A stretch of 64,000 bases of DNA from Echeneis naucrates (Eukaryota > Chordata > Actinopteri > Carangiformes > Echeneidae). The notes below the pieces were generated by a model. That model ran no database searches, was not told the origin of the DNA, and saw only the letters and a program-made list of their open reading frames with translations. The stretch's first letter is position 1; each line of letters opens with the position of its first letter. The translations under genes were made by a program, and so were the position numbers. Below, piece by piece: positions 21,641-31,559 of this stretch. Location: NCBI RefSeq assembly GCF_900963305.1, contig NC_042521.1:1069428-1133427 (forward strand), given 5' to 3'.

Positions 21641-22000
21641 TAAAGTTCTCCAGGATACAGACTAAACAGATTTCAACTCCTGCTGACTGGATACTCACTC
21701 ACCTCCCCATGTCTGAAAAATTTGTTGAGATTGTAGGATTCTCGGGAGTAAAGCAGCTAATTCCAATGACCGCTCCAGTGAAAACTGTCACAAATAATTA
21801 AAAAATCTAAGTTCCTATAGTGTCGAGCCAAACCCCAATCAATTTATTAGGAAGAGATGCATTGCGTAAATTAAGAATTGAAATTTGGTGCTCTCCTTTG
21901 GGAGTTTATGGTGACAAAGTCGGCCTGGACGATCAGATGTTGGTGAGAAAACAAACTGAAAGGGCTAAAGTTTATTGGTAGTTCTGTCTCTGACTACATT
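21641..22000 (+). mobile_element. Endogenous retrovirus / LTR-element pol fragment (protease region), fossil
   Basis: An open stretch containing STPADWILTHLPMSEKF and GFSGVKQLIPMTAPV, followed by an NLLGRDAL-like segment, resembles the aspartic-protease region of fish retroviral pol. It is a short, broken remnant fused to the preceding LINE piece. No LTRs, capsid or envelope region is seen beside it. Confidence 0.5.
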
Positions 22001-22434
22001 GTAAGTACAGCTGATGTGAATAAAGAGATTCCCCATCTGACACCTGTGTCCAGACAACCTTATTTCCTATTTCCCACATCTTTCCACCACAACAGGAGAA
22101 AACAACCTTTGTTGGAAAGCAACACCACAAGTCACATGGCAACAAAGAAATGAGAAAATGAATTAAACCAAGTTCTTCTAATCATCAAAAAGAGAAGAAC
22201 TGGTCAAAGAGCAAAGCTAAAATATTCAACACTCTTTATTCAAGCCGTCATAACAGTGTGTCAGTCAGTAACACTGTCAGTAACACAGGAGTCCCTGTTG
22301 GAGTCAGTCAGCTCATTTCCATAGAGACACTTTGCATCAGCAGCACCATGCTCCAGTGCTCTGGGAGACTTTATAGTCCTGACAGTTGAAGACTGGAGGA
22401 CTGACAGCTTTTCCTTCATCACAACACAACACAC

Positions 22435-22911
22435 ATGAAAAACATGACTCTGATCTCCGTCCTCATCTGGACTCTCCTCTGCTGCTGCTTCACAGGTAAA
22501 GTCCAGAGAATCAAACTCCTCTATGAACATCCGTCCCTCTGAAATGAAGCCCACAAAACCAGGTTTCTGTCTCTGTGTCCTCAGAGTCCAGAGGACAGGT
22601 CACAGTGACTCAGCCTGGAGCACTGAGCTCTGCTGTGGGAGGCTCCGCCAGGATCACCTGTAGGACCAGTCAGAATGTTTATGTTGACAGCAACAACAAC
22701 CATTACTTATCCTGGTACCAACAGAGAGATGGAGAAAAACCTAAACTCCTTATTTACGCTGCTTCCACTCGACCATCAGGGATTCCAGAACGTTTTACAG
22801 GAAGTGGATCAAACTCTGACTTCACTCTGACCATCAGTGGAGTCCAGACTGAAGATGCAGCAGTTTATTACTGTCAGAGTGCACACTATATCAACAGTCA
22901 GGATGTGTTCA
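22435..22911 (+). CDS. V7, IgL variable gene, family A (leader 22435-22495, V exon 22585-22911)
   Basis: Intact. Lacks the QSPG Ser codon. Long CDR1 [14 protein letters not shown], close to V5; CDR2 region [15 protein letters not shown] as in V4; CDR3 part [12 protein letters not shown]. Octamer 22330-22337. Its spacer ATACAACATCGT matches that of VB2, and it has a family-B-type 3' flank without CA tract. Confidence 0.95.
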
Positions 22912-22939
22912 CACAGTGATACAACATCGTACAAAAACC
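22912..22939 (+). other. V7 12-RSS
   Basis: CACAGTG, spacer ATACAACATCGT, ACAAAAACC. Confidence 0.95.
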
Positions 22940-23230
22940 TCGGTCAGCTAAAGAGGAACTGATCTGAACCAACAGCTGCTCTGAAACACAAACACTAGAG
23001 GTCTGACTGTGACATATTCTCATTTGAAAAGTTTTCATGTTACCTATTGTAAATAAAACAAGTTCACCAGAAAAGCAGTTAAAGGAAAAAAGTAGATAAA
23101 CATCTTAAAATCTTTCATCATCATCTTCACAACAGGTTTGTTTAATCTGTGTATCTAAAGTCCGGTTTCATTTCATGTTTCATGTTTCTGACATGATTCT
23201 CCAAAAAGATGACGTGGTGATAGAAATGAT

Positions 23231-23800
23231 ACAAACTTTCTGTAACGGGGTTGTTTACAAACCCAAACGCAGCACAAACAGCGATGGACAGTTGGTAATG
23301 ACCTTTATTAGTGACCACAGCAGAAAAACAGACAGATGGAGGATAAGCAGGAACAGAAGGCCTGGGGGAATGTCAGAGGTGGTGGATGAATTCAGGGGTC
23401 CGTTGTGTAGAGCTGTAACCAGGGCAGGGGAGCAGACCAGAGCAATAGATGCTGCCTTGAACTCAGCGGAGGGTCGCAGAAGGTAAAGTATCCTCAGGAG
23501 CAGCTCACCAAGCAATTCCAGAGACAGAGGCTGAAAACGTGCTCGGAGACAGGCAGGGTCGGCAACAGGGAGTCAGTCCGGAAGTGAGTGCTGGAGAGTT
23601 CTGCATGAAGGCTAAAAACAATCTGGCAGCTGGATGAGTGTGAGGCTGGAGTCTATATACAGGGCTTGATTGGTGGAGATGAGCTGCAGGTGGGTGAAGA
23701 CAGATGTGTAGAGTAAGCTAATGAGGGGGTGTGGCTTGGCAGGCAGAGTGAGGCCGGGGCAGGTGGGTGGAAAAGTACTGAATGTGGAGCTGGGTGACAG
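23231..23800. repeat. Dispersed repeat in V7-V8 spacer (copy at 35520-36080)
   Basis: Moderately GC-rich block from TGTAACGGGGTTG to about GGACACTTTCACAG. Found again at 35520-36080; its right-hand end alone is at 5718-5800, where it is fused to pseudogene V2. The open frames in it do not resemble a known protein. Class unassigned. Confidence 0.55.
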
Positions 23801-24772
23801 AACTGGGACACTTTCACAGAATGAATTCATTTCTTATCGTGTTATTAAATCTGATCATAATACTGAAAATTATTTTATCCATCAAGATGAATTTGAAAAT
23901 AAATTTCATCCAGCAGGACTCAGAATAAATATTCACACATTGAAATCACATTCATGTGATGATATTTTCATCTGAGCTTCATTTTTATTATTTTTACAAA
24001 TATATTCATTCACCAAAGAAATACAAGACTTTTGTAAATTAATTTTTGTCATCATGCAGATTAAATTGATACCAAATAAAACTTTTTTAAATTCTGATAT
24101 GAACCTTTAAGATTCAATCATCAGTTAAATTATCTGAATTTCTAAAGAGCTCATAAAAACTCCTTCACTGGGTTTTGTTCATTGAATGTTTTCAGACATT
24201 TCATCAATGGCAGAATAACTCTGATCATAAAGAAGAAGCATATGATCTCATTGTATGTTGATGATACTCAGATATTTTTGTCTAATTCCCAAAACTGGAC
24301 TCGTTCTTTAATGTGAACAAAAGCTTCCATCTGTTTCCCAGCAGCATCTGTTCTTTTAGTCACAGATTGGTTCTTCTTACCTTCAGAAACTGTTGTTAAA
24401 CACACTGTCAGCTTTGGCTTCAAGACTTAGTGGAGAAACTCTGACTCTGACAATCCTCCACAGAAATCTAATAATACAGAAGAAGGCAAAACATAATCCA
24501 GTGAAATGTTTCATTTCAAGGAAATCTTTATCTTTATAGCAACAAACCATCTTTTTTTTGTTTTTGTTTTTTTTACAAAACTTCTTAAAAATAAGAACCA
24601 ACAAATTGTGATGATCAGATTGATCCAAGTCCCTGTTGGAGTCAGTCAGCTCATTTCCATAGAGACACTTTGCATCAGCAGCACCATGCTCCAGTGCTCT
24701 GGGAGACTTTATAGTCCTGACAGTTGAAGACTGGAGGACTGACAGCTTTTCCTTCATCACAACACAACACAC

Positions 24773-25237
24773 ATGAAAAACATGACTCTGATCTCCGTCC
24801 TCATCTGGACTCTCCTCTGCTGCTGCTTCACAGGTAAAGTCCAGAGAATCAAACTCCTCTATGAACATCCGTCCCTCTGAAATGAAGCCCACAAAACCAG
24901 GTTTCTGTCTCTGTGTCCTCAGAGTCCAGAGGACAGGTCACAGTGACTCAGCCTGGAGCACTGAGCTCTGCTGTGGGAGGCTCCGCCAGGATCACCTGTA
25001 GGACCAGTCAGAATGTTTATAGCTCAAACTGGTTAGCCTGGTACCAACAGAAAGATGGAGAAAAACCTAAACTCCTTATTTACAGAGCTTCCACTCGAGC
25101 ATCAGGGATTCCAGAACGTTTTACAGGAAGTGGATCAAACTCTGACTTCACTCTGACCATCAGTGGAGTCCAGACTGAAGATGCAGCAGTTTATTACTGT
25201 CAGAGTTATCACTATATCAACAGTCAGCATGTGTTCA
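24773..25237 (+). CDS. V8, IgL variable gene, family A (leader 24773-24833, V exon 24923-25237)
   Basis: Intact. Lacks the QSPG Ser codon. Short CDR1 [10 protein letters not shown]; it uniquely reads WYQQKDGEK where the others have QQRDGEK. CDR2 region [18 protein letters not shown]3 part [12 protein letters not shown]. Octamer 24668-24675. A CA tract at 25346-25375 follows, then the L1/L2 composite. Confidence 0.95.
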
Positions 25238-25265
25238 CACAGTGAAAAAGCGTCGTACAAAAACC
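25238..25265 (+). other. V8 12-RSS
   Basis: CACAGTG, spacer AAAAAGCGTCGT, ACAAAAACC. Confidence 0.95.
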
Positions 25266-25343
25266 TCCCTCAGTCAGATTGAACAGAAACTGAACTGACT
25301 GCTGCAGCTGGAAGATAGTGCAGAGACTGATACAGTTCACTGA

Positions 25344-25377
<34 letters not shown>

Positions 25378-25804
25378 ACTGATCAGAGTTGAACTATTAA
25401 ATCCTAAAATATAGATGAATATGTTTTGTCAGATGTGGAAGTTTCCACTCTGAATGAAATCAGCAGTTTCTTGTGATAGCTGCTGATGTTCACACACTCA
25501 GACACCTTTTAGTATCAATCACAGTAAAATCTGCCCGTATGCTGACGACATCATATGATACATCACAGAAATGTTCAACTCACAGTGAGTGAGTCCATCA
25601 TCCAATCAGACATGGAAAAGTTTGTTTCAGCCAAAACATCAGTCACCTCAACCTGAGACTGTTTGATTACCTGGAAACACTTTGTCATTTATTCAACGGT
25701 TCATTAACAAGGTCACTTCACATTCACAAGCACAGAGGTCGATGAACCAAATTCTATTAAAGAGGCAGACTTTTTTAAATATCTTTTTTTTTATTATTCT
25801 ACCC

Positions 25805-26690
25805 TGTTTCCTCAACATGTATATTGAAATCTCCCAGTATAATGATTTTATCTGTACTAAGTACTAACTCTGATATAAACTCAGAAAACTCTGATAGGAA
25901 TTCTGAGTACGGACCAGGTGGACGGTATACTGTAACTAACAGAACTGGTTCTTCACCTTTCCAGTCTGAGTGGGAAAGACTAAGAGTGAGGCTTTCAAAA
26001 GACCTGCAGCTAGATTTTGTTCTGGGGTTGATTAATAGGCCTGACTGAAATATCAGCCACCCCCCCTCCTCGACCTGTGGTACAGGGATATGAAAGTTAA
26101 CATGGGGGGGTGTAGCTTCATTAATGCTAACATACTCATCCTGCTGCAGCCACGTTTCAGTTATACAAAATAAATCAATATGATGATCAGCTATGAGATC
26201 ATTTACTAGTATTCACGACTAATTTTTTGATTTCTAGGACTTCACTTTTTTATGTTGAGAAATGTTATTACAATAGCATAATAATTTCTGAAAGTGCCAC
26301 AGTGTCTATAGAATATAATCCTTCCAAAGAATTCCACGGACCTCCCAGATGGAGATTTGATACCAAGGACCCAGAGTTCATCCGCTTCATTGACCAACAC
26401 ACAGAATTGTTCTTCCAGGTCAACACGTCTGAACCTTCAGCTTTAGTTAGATGGGAAGCTTTTAAAGCTGATATCAGAGGGCAGATAATTAGTTATACCG
26501 GTTTTAAATCTAAACATTTCAAAAACAAAGTGCGTGCAGATGAAAGAGAAATTAAATCATTAGAAAGCAAAATCATAATTTAAAAAACTCGAGTGCTTGA
26601 ACATGAACTGACCAAACTTAGAGCCCATTATAATGAACAGTCAGCTAAGAAGGCCCTAACAAATTTAAACAAACTAAAACTCATTCTGTG
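25805..26690. mobile_element. Composite LINE relic: L2-like endonuclease piece (-) joined to L1/Tx1-like linker (+)
   Basis: 25805-26060 on the - strand carries the L2-like endonuclease stretch that is cleaner at 62010-61747 (VTVYRPPGPYSEF, IIILGDFNIHVEETG). 26227-26690 on the + strand repeats the L1/Tx1 linker of 2514-2990. Copy 1 (1910-2500) instead has an L1-type endonuclease before the linker, so this arrangement arose by replacement or insertion-deletion. Confidence 0.75.
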
Positions 26691-26699
26691 AGCAGGGAA

Positions 26700-27190
26700 A
26701 AGCAGGTCAGCTGTTTGCTATGAGAATTAAAATGTTACAAAATTAACCCTGCACCTGGTTTGCCCCACCCATCTCCTCACCTGAGGCTCATTTCCTCCGT
26801 CAGTCTTCCTCTACATATACCGGTTCATTTTCCCTTGACCTCTGCCAGATTGTCTCGTGTGTTTTCCTGCCAAACATTCCAGCATTCCTTCCTTCATACC
26901 TTCATACCTTCCTTCATACCTTCCTTCCTACCTACCTACCTACCCACCTTCCTTCCTTCCTTCCTGTCTGATCCCTGAACACTGCCTGTTTACCCGGTCT
27001 TAGAGATTCTGCCTAGCCTCTGGATTATTCTGCCTGCCTGCCTGGTTTCCTGACTCCTGCTTGTCTCTCCGGTTTGAAATCTCTGTGTAGCCCTCTGGAT
27101 GCAGTCTGCTTTGTCTGCCTGTTTTTTCAGACTGACTAAAGCCTGTCGGACTCACTTCTGTCTCTGTGTTCATGCTTTTGGGTTCCTCTG
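26700..27190 (+). repeat. Dispersed repeat with TTCC/TACC microsatellite (26886-26965)
   Basis: Same repeat as 3000-3560, but with its right end (ending near GGTTCCTCTG) intact. Confidence 0.6.
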
Positions 27191-27535
27191 TTCTGAGTCC
27201 TGAAACTAAACAGTTTTCTCCATCAGCTTCAGTTCCCCACTCCTTCTCCTGAGGACCAAGAAATCCCAGACAGGCCAGCTGCTGCCTGCCCTTTTAAATA
27301 TGTTTGAAGAGGCATTCAGAAACAACTCCTTGCCACCTTCTCTTTCCAGAGCCCTTATTACAAACATCCTGAAACCTGAGAGACCGCCATTTAAATCTGG
27401 ATCATACTGAGACGTACCACTCTTGAATTCAGATACTAACTTCACAGCTGAAATCAAAGCACTAAGGTTAGAACAATACCTGTCAGATCTTATAAATGTA
27501 GATCAAATGGGTTTATCAGAGAACCTCACCATTCA

Positions 27536-27590
27536 CACAGTCATACAAATATCAAACAAAAACCTGTGTCAGCTGAAGAGGAACTGACAG
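27536..27590 (+). pseudogene. V 3'-flank relic: RSS-like nonamer and flank without a V gene
   Basis: ACAAAAACC (27556-27564) is followed by TCAGCTGAAGAGGAACTGA, the flank normally found 3' of V4, V7 and VB RSSs. CACAGTC sits 13 bp upstream (27536-27542). No V exon precedes it; the left side looks like LINE sequence. It is best read as a leftover of a deleted V. The heptamer-like string may be coincidental. Confidence 0.5.
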
Positions 27591-27640
27591 TTCAACTGGA
27601 CAGTTGAAGTCAGTTTTAATGAGGATAAACATGAAAAACT

Positions 27641-27723
27641 GTTCTTTCATGTATCAGTCTCTCATGAAGAAACATCATGATGAATTAAAACATATTTCTG
27701 CTGAATTTCTCACTGCCTTTGGT
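27641..27723. other. 83-bp segment inverted relative to 5193-5275
   Basis: Reverse complement of 5193-5275 with one or two mismatches, inside flanks that are colinear. Confidence 0.85.
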
Positions 27724-27998
27724 CAGAGACAAAATGAAGAAGTTCAGATATTTGACCAACATTTATTACAATGAAGCAGTTCAATTAGACCTAAAACAGA
27801 AACAGCTTTTCTTTTCTATCTGAGTAGAAACTGGAAAGATGTCATAACACAGGAGTCCCTGTTGGAGTCAGTCAGCTCATTTCCATAGAGACACTTTGCA
27901 TCAGCAGCACCATGCTCCAGTGCTCTGGGAGACTTTATAGTCCTGACAGTTGAAGACTGGAGGACTGACAGCTTTTCCTTCATCACAACACAACACAC

Positions 27999-28466
27999 AT
28001 GAAAAACATGACTCTGATCTCCGTCCTCATCTGGACTCTCCTCTGCTGCTGCTTCACAGGTAAAGTCCAGAGAATCAAACTCCTCTATGAACATCCGTCC
28101 CTCTGAAATGAAGCCCACAAAACCAGGTTTCTGTCTCTGTGTCCTCAGAGTCCAGAGGACAGGTCACAGTGACTCAGTCGCCTGGAGCACTGAGCTCTGC
28201 TGTGGGAGGCTCCGCCAGGATCACCTGTAGGACCAGTCAGAATGTTTATGGCTCAAACTACTTATCCTGGTACCAACAGAGAGATGGAGAAAAACCTAAA
28301 CTCCTTATTCACTCTGCTTCCACTCGAGTATCAGGGATTCCAGAACGTTTTACAGGAAGTGGATCAAACTCTGACTTCACTCTGACCATCAGTGGAGTCC
28401 AGACTGAAGATGCAGCAGTTTATTACTGTCAGAGTTTGCACTACCCCAACAGTCAGTGGGTGTTCA
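27999..28466 (+). CDS. V9, IgL variable gene, family A (leader 27999-28059, V exon 28149-28466)
   Basis: Intact. Keeps QSPG. Short CDR1 [13 protein letters not shown]2 region [18 protein letters not shown]3 part [12 protein letters not shown]. Octamer 27894-27901. Its 3' side is mosaic: an AAAAAGCGTCGT spacer as in most family-A genes, then the family-B-type flank (TCAGCTGAAGAGG), with no CA tract. It is the V nearest to C1 on the left and faces it tail to tail. Confidence 0.95.
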
Positions 28467-28494
28467 CACAGTGAAAAAGCGTCGTACAAAAACC
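28467..28494 (+). other. V9 12-RSS
   Basis: CACAGTG, spacer AAAAAGCGTCGT, ACAAAAACC. Confidence 0.95.
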
Positions 28495-29103
28495 TCAGTC
28501 AGCTGAAGAGGAACTGATCTGAACCAACAGCTGCTCTGAAACACAAACACTAGAGGTCTGACTGTGACATATTCTCATGTTGAAAAGTCTGCTGTGTTAG
28601 AGAAACTATTTAATTTATTCATGAGTATGAAAAGATTTTTTCATTTCCAAATTCACAAAGAAAAAAAAATAAAAACTGATTTGACAAGAAAAGTTATTAG
28701 TTAAAATTTTCATTGTTTTAATCTTTATATTTAATAAGAACATTTAATGAACACAAACAAATCCACACAAATGATGAACACAACTTCTGCACTCATGTTC
28801 ATGTTACAAAATCACCATCAAACACAGTCAACATCCCTGAGAGCTAATCCAGAACTGACACGAGTCACTGTGAGTTTCATGGACCGACTGTTTCTATTCA
28901 GACGTCAGCAGTCGGACAGCAGACATTTAACGCTTTCACAAGAAAACACACTGAAGACAAACTGCTGATCAGAGCGTCTTTATTGTCATGAAATATGGAA
29001 CACGTCAGCGTTACGAGAAGCAAAAAGCTCAATGAAAAGATATAAAAGCAAAGTTAAAGAGAAACAGAGACAGAGAGTTCCAAAGTGAGAGCAGAGTTAC
29101 TGG

Positions 29104-29180
29104 ATGTCTCTGTATGCTGATGATACCACACTTTATATATCTGATCCAGAGATGAGGCAGATTTCAATCCTTCAACATGA
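29104..29180 (+). mobile_element. LINE RT active-site relic 3' of C1
   Basis: The + strand reads LYADDTTLYISDPEMRQISI, an RT YADD box with typical following residues. Identical relics are at about 38188-38264 and 58977-59053 in the other JC units. Confidence 0.5.
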
Positions 29181-29313
29181 AACAATCAAATCTGACTCAA
29201 TCATTTCATCTACAGGGTTCATTTAGGAGAAGAGATGAATCAGGTTTTATTTCAGGTCACTCAGAAAGTTTGACCATCTGTTGATGTTCGAAAAACTCCA
29301 GATGGACACAGAA

Positions 29314-29338
29314 TTTATTTGATGAACAGATCTTTATT
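29314..29338 (-). terminator. C1 polyadenylation signals
   Basis: On the - strand, AATAAA occurs at 29338-29333 and 29319-29314, about 145-165 bp past the C1 stop codon. Equivalent signals lie at the same distance 3' of C2 (for example 38423-38418) and C3. Confidence 0.65.
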
Positions 29339-29480
29339 TTCTGAAATAGTGACATTACAAATGTTACAGAAAACTAGAAAACATATCTGAGAGAAAGACA
29401 GAAAATGAGAAAGAGACGAAGATGGCGTTACATGGAGCAGAATGAAACCAGCAGCAGAGACCAGCTCGGTTGGATCCAGA

Positions 29481-29809
29481 CTAGGAACACTGGCCTTTAC
29501 TCAGAGTCTCTGAGACCGCAGCCTGGGAGCCCTGGGTGGCCTCGCAGGTCACAGAGTCCAGGCTGGTCCACTGGTCTTTAGTGAGACTCAGGGTGCTGGT
29601 CCAGCTGTAGAGGCCGTCCTTCCCCAGCACCCCCCGGCTCTGGTCCCCGCTGCTGCTGCTGATGCTGCCGCCCCGCCCCACCTTCCAGGACAGGGTCCAG
29701 TCTGAGGGGAAGCCCTTGTCGGCCAGGCACATGAGCGTGGCCTTCCCGTTGTCTTTTTCCAGCTCCTTCCTGGAGGGGGGCAGCACCCTCAGGGTGGGAC
29801 GGGTGTCAC
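29481..29809 (-). CDS. C1, immunoglobulin light-chain constant exon (L1/kappa-like)
   Basis: Single constant-domain exon, spliced after J. The acceptor (TTCTAG, ending at 29810) is followed by GTGACACCC. With the A left over from J this gives [17 protein letters not shown]. The domain is about 109 residues, a normal CL length. It has the intradomain cysteines ([12 protein letters not shown] and [10 protein letters not shown]), the core Trp residues (LSWKV) and the C-terminal GQCS whose Cys should bond the heavy chain. The FPSDW and CEATQGS motifs resemble teleost L1. It lies on the strand opposite all V genes. Its J-C intron is 842 bp. Confidence 0.95.
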
Positions 29810-30651
29810 CTAGAAGACACCAATCAGATTAGAGGACGGGGAGCGGACAGCTGTCAATCAAACAGCAGACACTTGGACACCTTGACTGTGTGAGAGCTGA
29901 TTTAGTCCCTGAAGGAGTTTCTGTCAGATGGTTTTTCTGCTCCACCGGTCACTGACTCACACATTGTTTCACTTCCCTTTAAGAAGCCTCTCATGCACAT
30001 CAGCACAGAGACAATCATCAGACAGTTTGAGCTGAAATATATCAAAGTACACTGGAAACACAAAAGATGACTTTACATTTCAACAGCTGCATTTTACCCT
30101 CGTCTATATCGCACTATTTCATGGAGACTTTTCTAAAAGACAAAAACTGTTTTTTTAGGAATCTCTTCAAAGTCCTGGTTGGTTTATGATGAAACACATT
30201 TAGGGATAAAACTATTAAAGCACAACAGTTAATCAGATCTACTGTGAAAAGCTCCAATATCACATAAAAACAGACGGCTGAATTTAAAAGTCAGACATAA
30301 ACAAAGAGAAGCCAGCGACTTCAGAAAAGTTCAGTCACACTGTTCAGAATAACTTGAACTGAACGGCACAAAAGTTTCAGAGGGAAAGATGTTGCTGATT
30401 GTTGCTGTTTAATCTTTGCTGCTGCTCAGATTGTTCACATTTCACTAATTAACCGCAACAAGAAAAGAAAAGTTCAGAGAATCTGCTTCAAGTTCAGCTT
30501 CAGGGTCAAAGAGGAGAAACCAAGAAGAAAATAGAGATTTGACAGAGTTTTAGATCAGACAAAGGGAAATTTATATCCTCTACAAATGTTCAGACACAGA
30601 AAAGGAGACCTGAACACACAAAACATTATTAATATTGAAGCAGAAACTTAC
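29810..30651 (-). other. J-C intron of JC1
   Basis: GT (GTAAGT at 30651-30646) to AG. No exon inside. An intronic enhancer would be expected in mammals, but I see no convincing kappa-B or clustered E-box block. Copies at 38895-39736 and 59682-60523 are almost identical. Confidence 0.7.
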
Positions 30652-30689
30652 TTCCAACATCCAGTCTGGTTCCTCCACCAAAAGTCAAC
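30652..30689 (-). CDS. J1 proximal, light-chain joining segment ([12 protein letters not shown])
   Basis: 38-bp J segment reading (G)[12 protein letters not shown], with the FGGGT motif and a GTAAGT donor. It is the J nearest C1. Its 5' side carries a 23-RSS. Confidence 0.95.
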
Positions 30690-30728
30690 CACAGTGATAC
30701 AAACTCATTGAGCCGTCGTACAAAAACC
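30690..30728 (-). other. J1 proximal 23-RSS
   Basis: Read on + away from J: CACAGTG (30690-30696); 23-bp spacer ATACAA + ACTCATTGAGC + CGTCGT; ACAAAAACC (30720-30728). Confidence 0.95.
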
Positions 30729-31018
30729 TCTGACTGTACAGAGACACGGCTCTCTGAGTCTGACTGACTGAACTAAAACTACAAACTCTGAAGATGCTGC
30801 TTTACTTCACATTTCTGAAATAAGGATTCATCCTCTGCTTTAATATTTGATTTTCACAATTTATTTACAGAAAAATTACTTTTTACAATCATGCAAAAAT
30901 GAAGTTGGTTTCAAAATAATCCTGAAAAAGCATCTTCTGTTCTTTACATGTTAAATATGAAGGAAGTAAAAAGAGAAGCAGCTCCTGAATTAAAACAGTT
31001 CATAAAGATTTGACTTAC

Positions 31019-31056
31019 TTCCAACATCCAGTCTGGTTCCTCCACCGAACGTGTAC
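31019..31056 (-). CDS. J1 distal, light-chain joining segment ([12 protein letters not shown])
   Basis: 38-bp J segment with a GTAAGT donor. It differs from the proximal J only at the 5' end (YTF instead of LTF). Only JC1 has this second J. About 230 bp of unique spacer separates the two J repeats. Confidence 0.95.
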
Positions 31057-31095
31057 CACAGTGATACAAACTCATTGAGCCGTCGTACAAAAACC
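31057..31095 (-). other. J1 distal 23-RSS
   Basis: CACAGTG (31057-31063), the same 23-bp spacer as the other J segments, ACAAAAACC (31087-31095). Confidence 0.95.
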
Positions 31096-31559
31096 TCTGA
31101 CTGTACAGAGACACGGCTCTCTGAGTCTGAAACAAACAAACTCAACTAAATTCACCTCCAATATTTTGGCTGCCTGCCTGAGAAAGACTGAAATTCAATA
31201 TAACACATTTCTGTTTCTTTACATCTAAAAGGCTTTTGTAGAATTTATAATATGTGATAGAATTGGAAACAGTAACAGACCAAAAGTTGGATATCACCAC
31301 AGTAGACACATCCAGTATCCTGAACAAAGAAATGCTCATAAATGATAGAAAAGACTTTTGCTGTAAAGAATAGAACATTTTTCTGATGTGAATGACCGAA
31401 TGTCACCAGAACGTAAAGATCCTAAAACAAACAGTAAATCTGTCTAAAAAGGACGACAGAATATGTTGAAGTGTGCATTAAATGAAAGCTTTCAAATCTT
31501 TAATGTCAGCATAAACAAACACAAACACTCTGATCAAACTAGATTATATTGAGGGGAAT

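Noticed and set aside
28747-28968. 73-codon frame (MNTNKSTQMMNT...) 3' of C1, also at 37832 and 58619
   Set aside because: Present only as part of the duplicated JC flank, no family resemblance, and its first residues vary freely.
29810-30651. Possible intronic kappa-type enhancer in the J-C intron
   Set aside because: No recognisable kappa-B site or tight E-box cluster could be pointed to; high identity among the three introns is explained by duplication.
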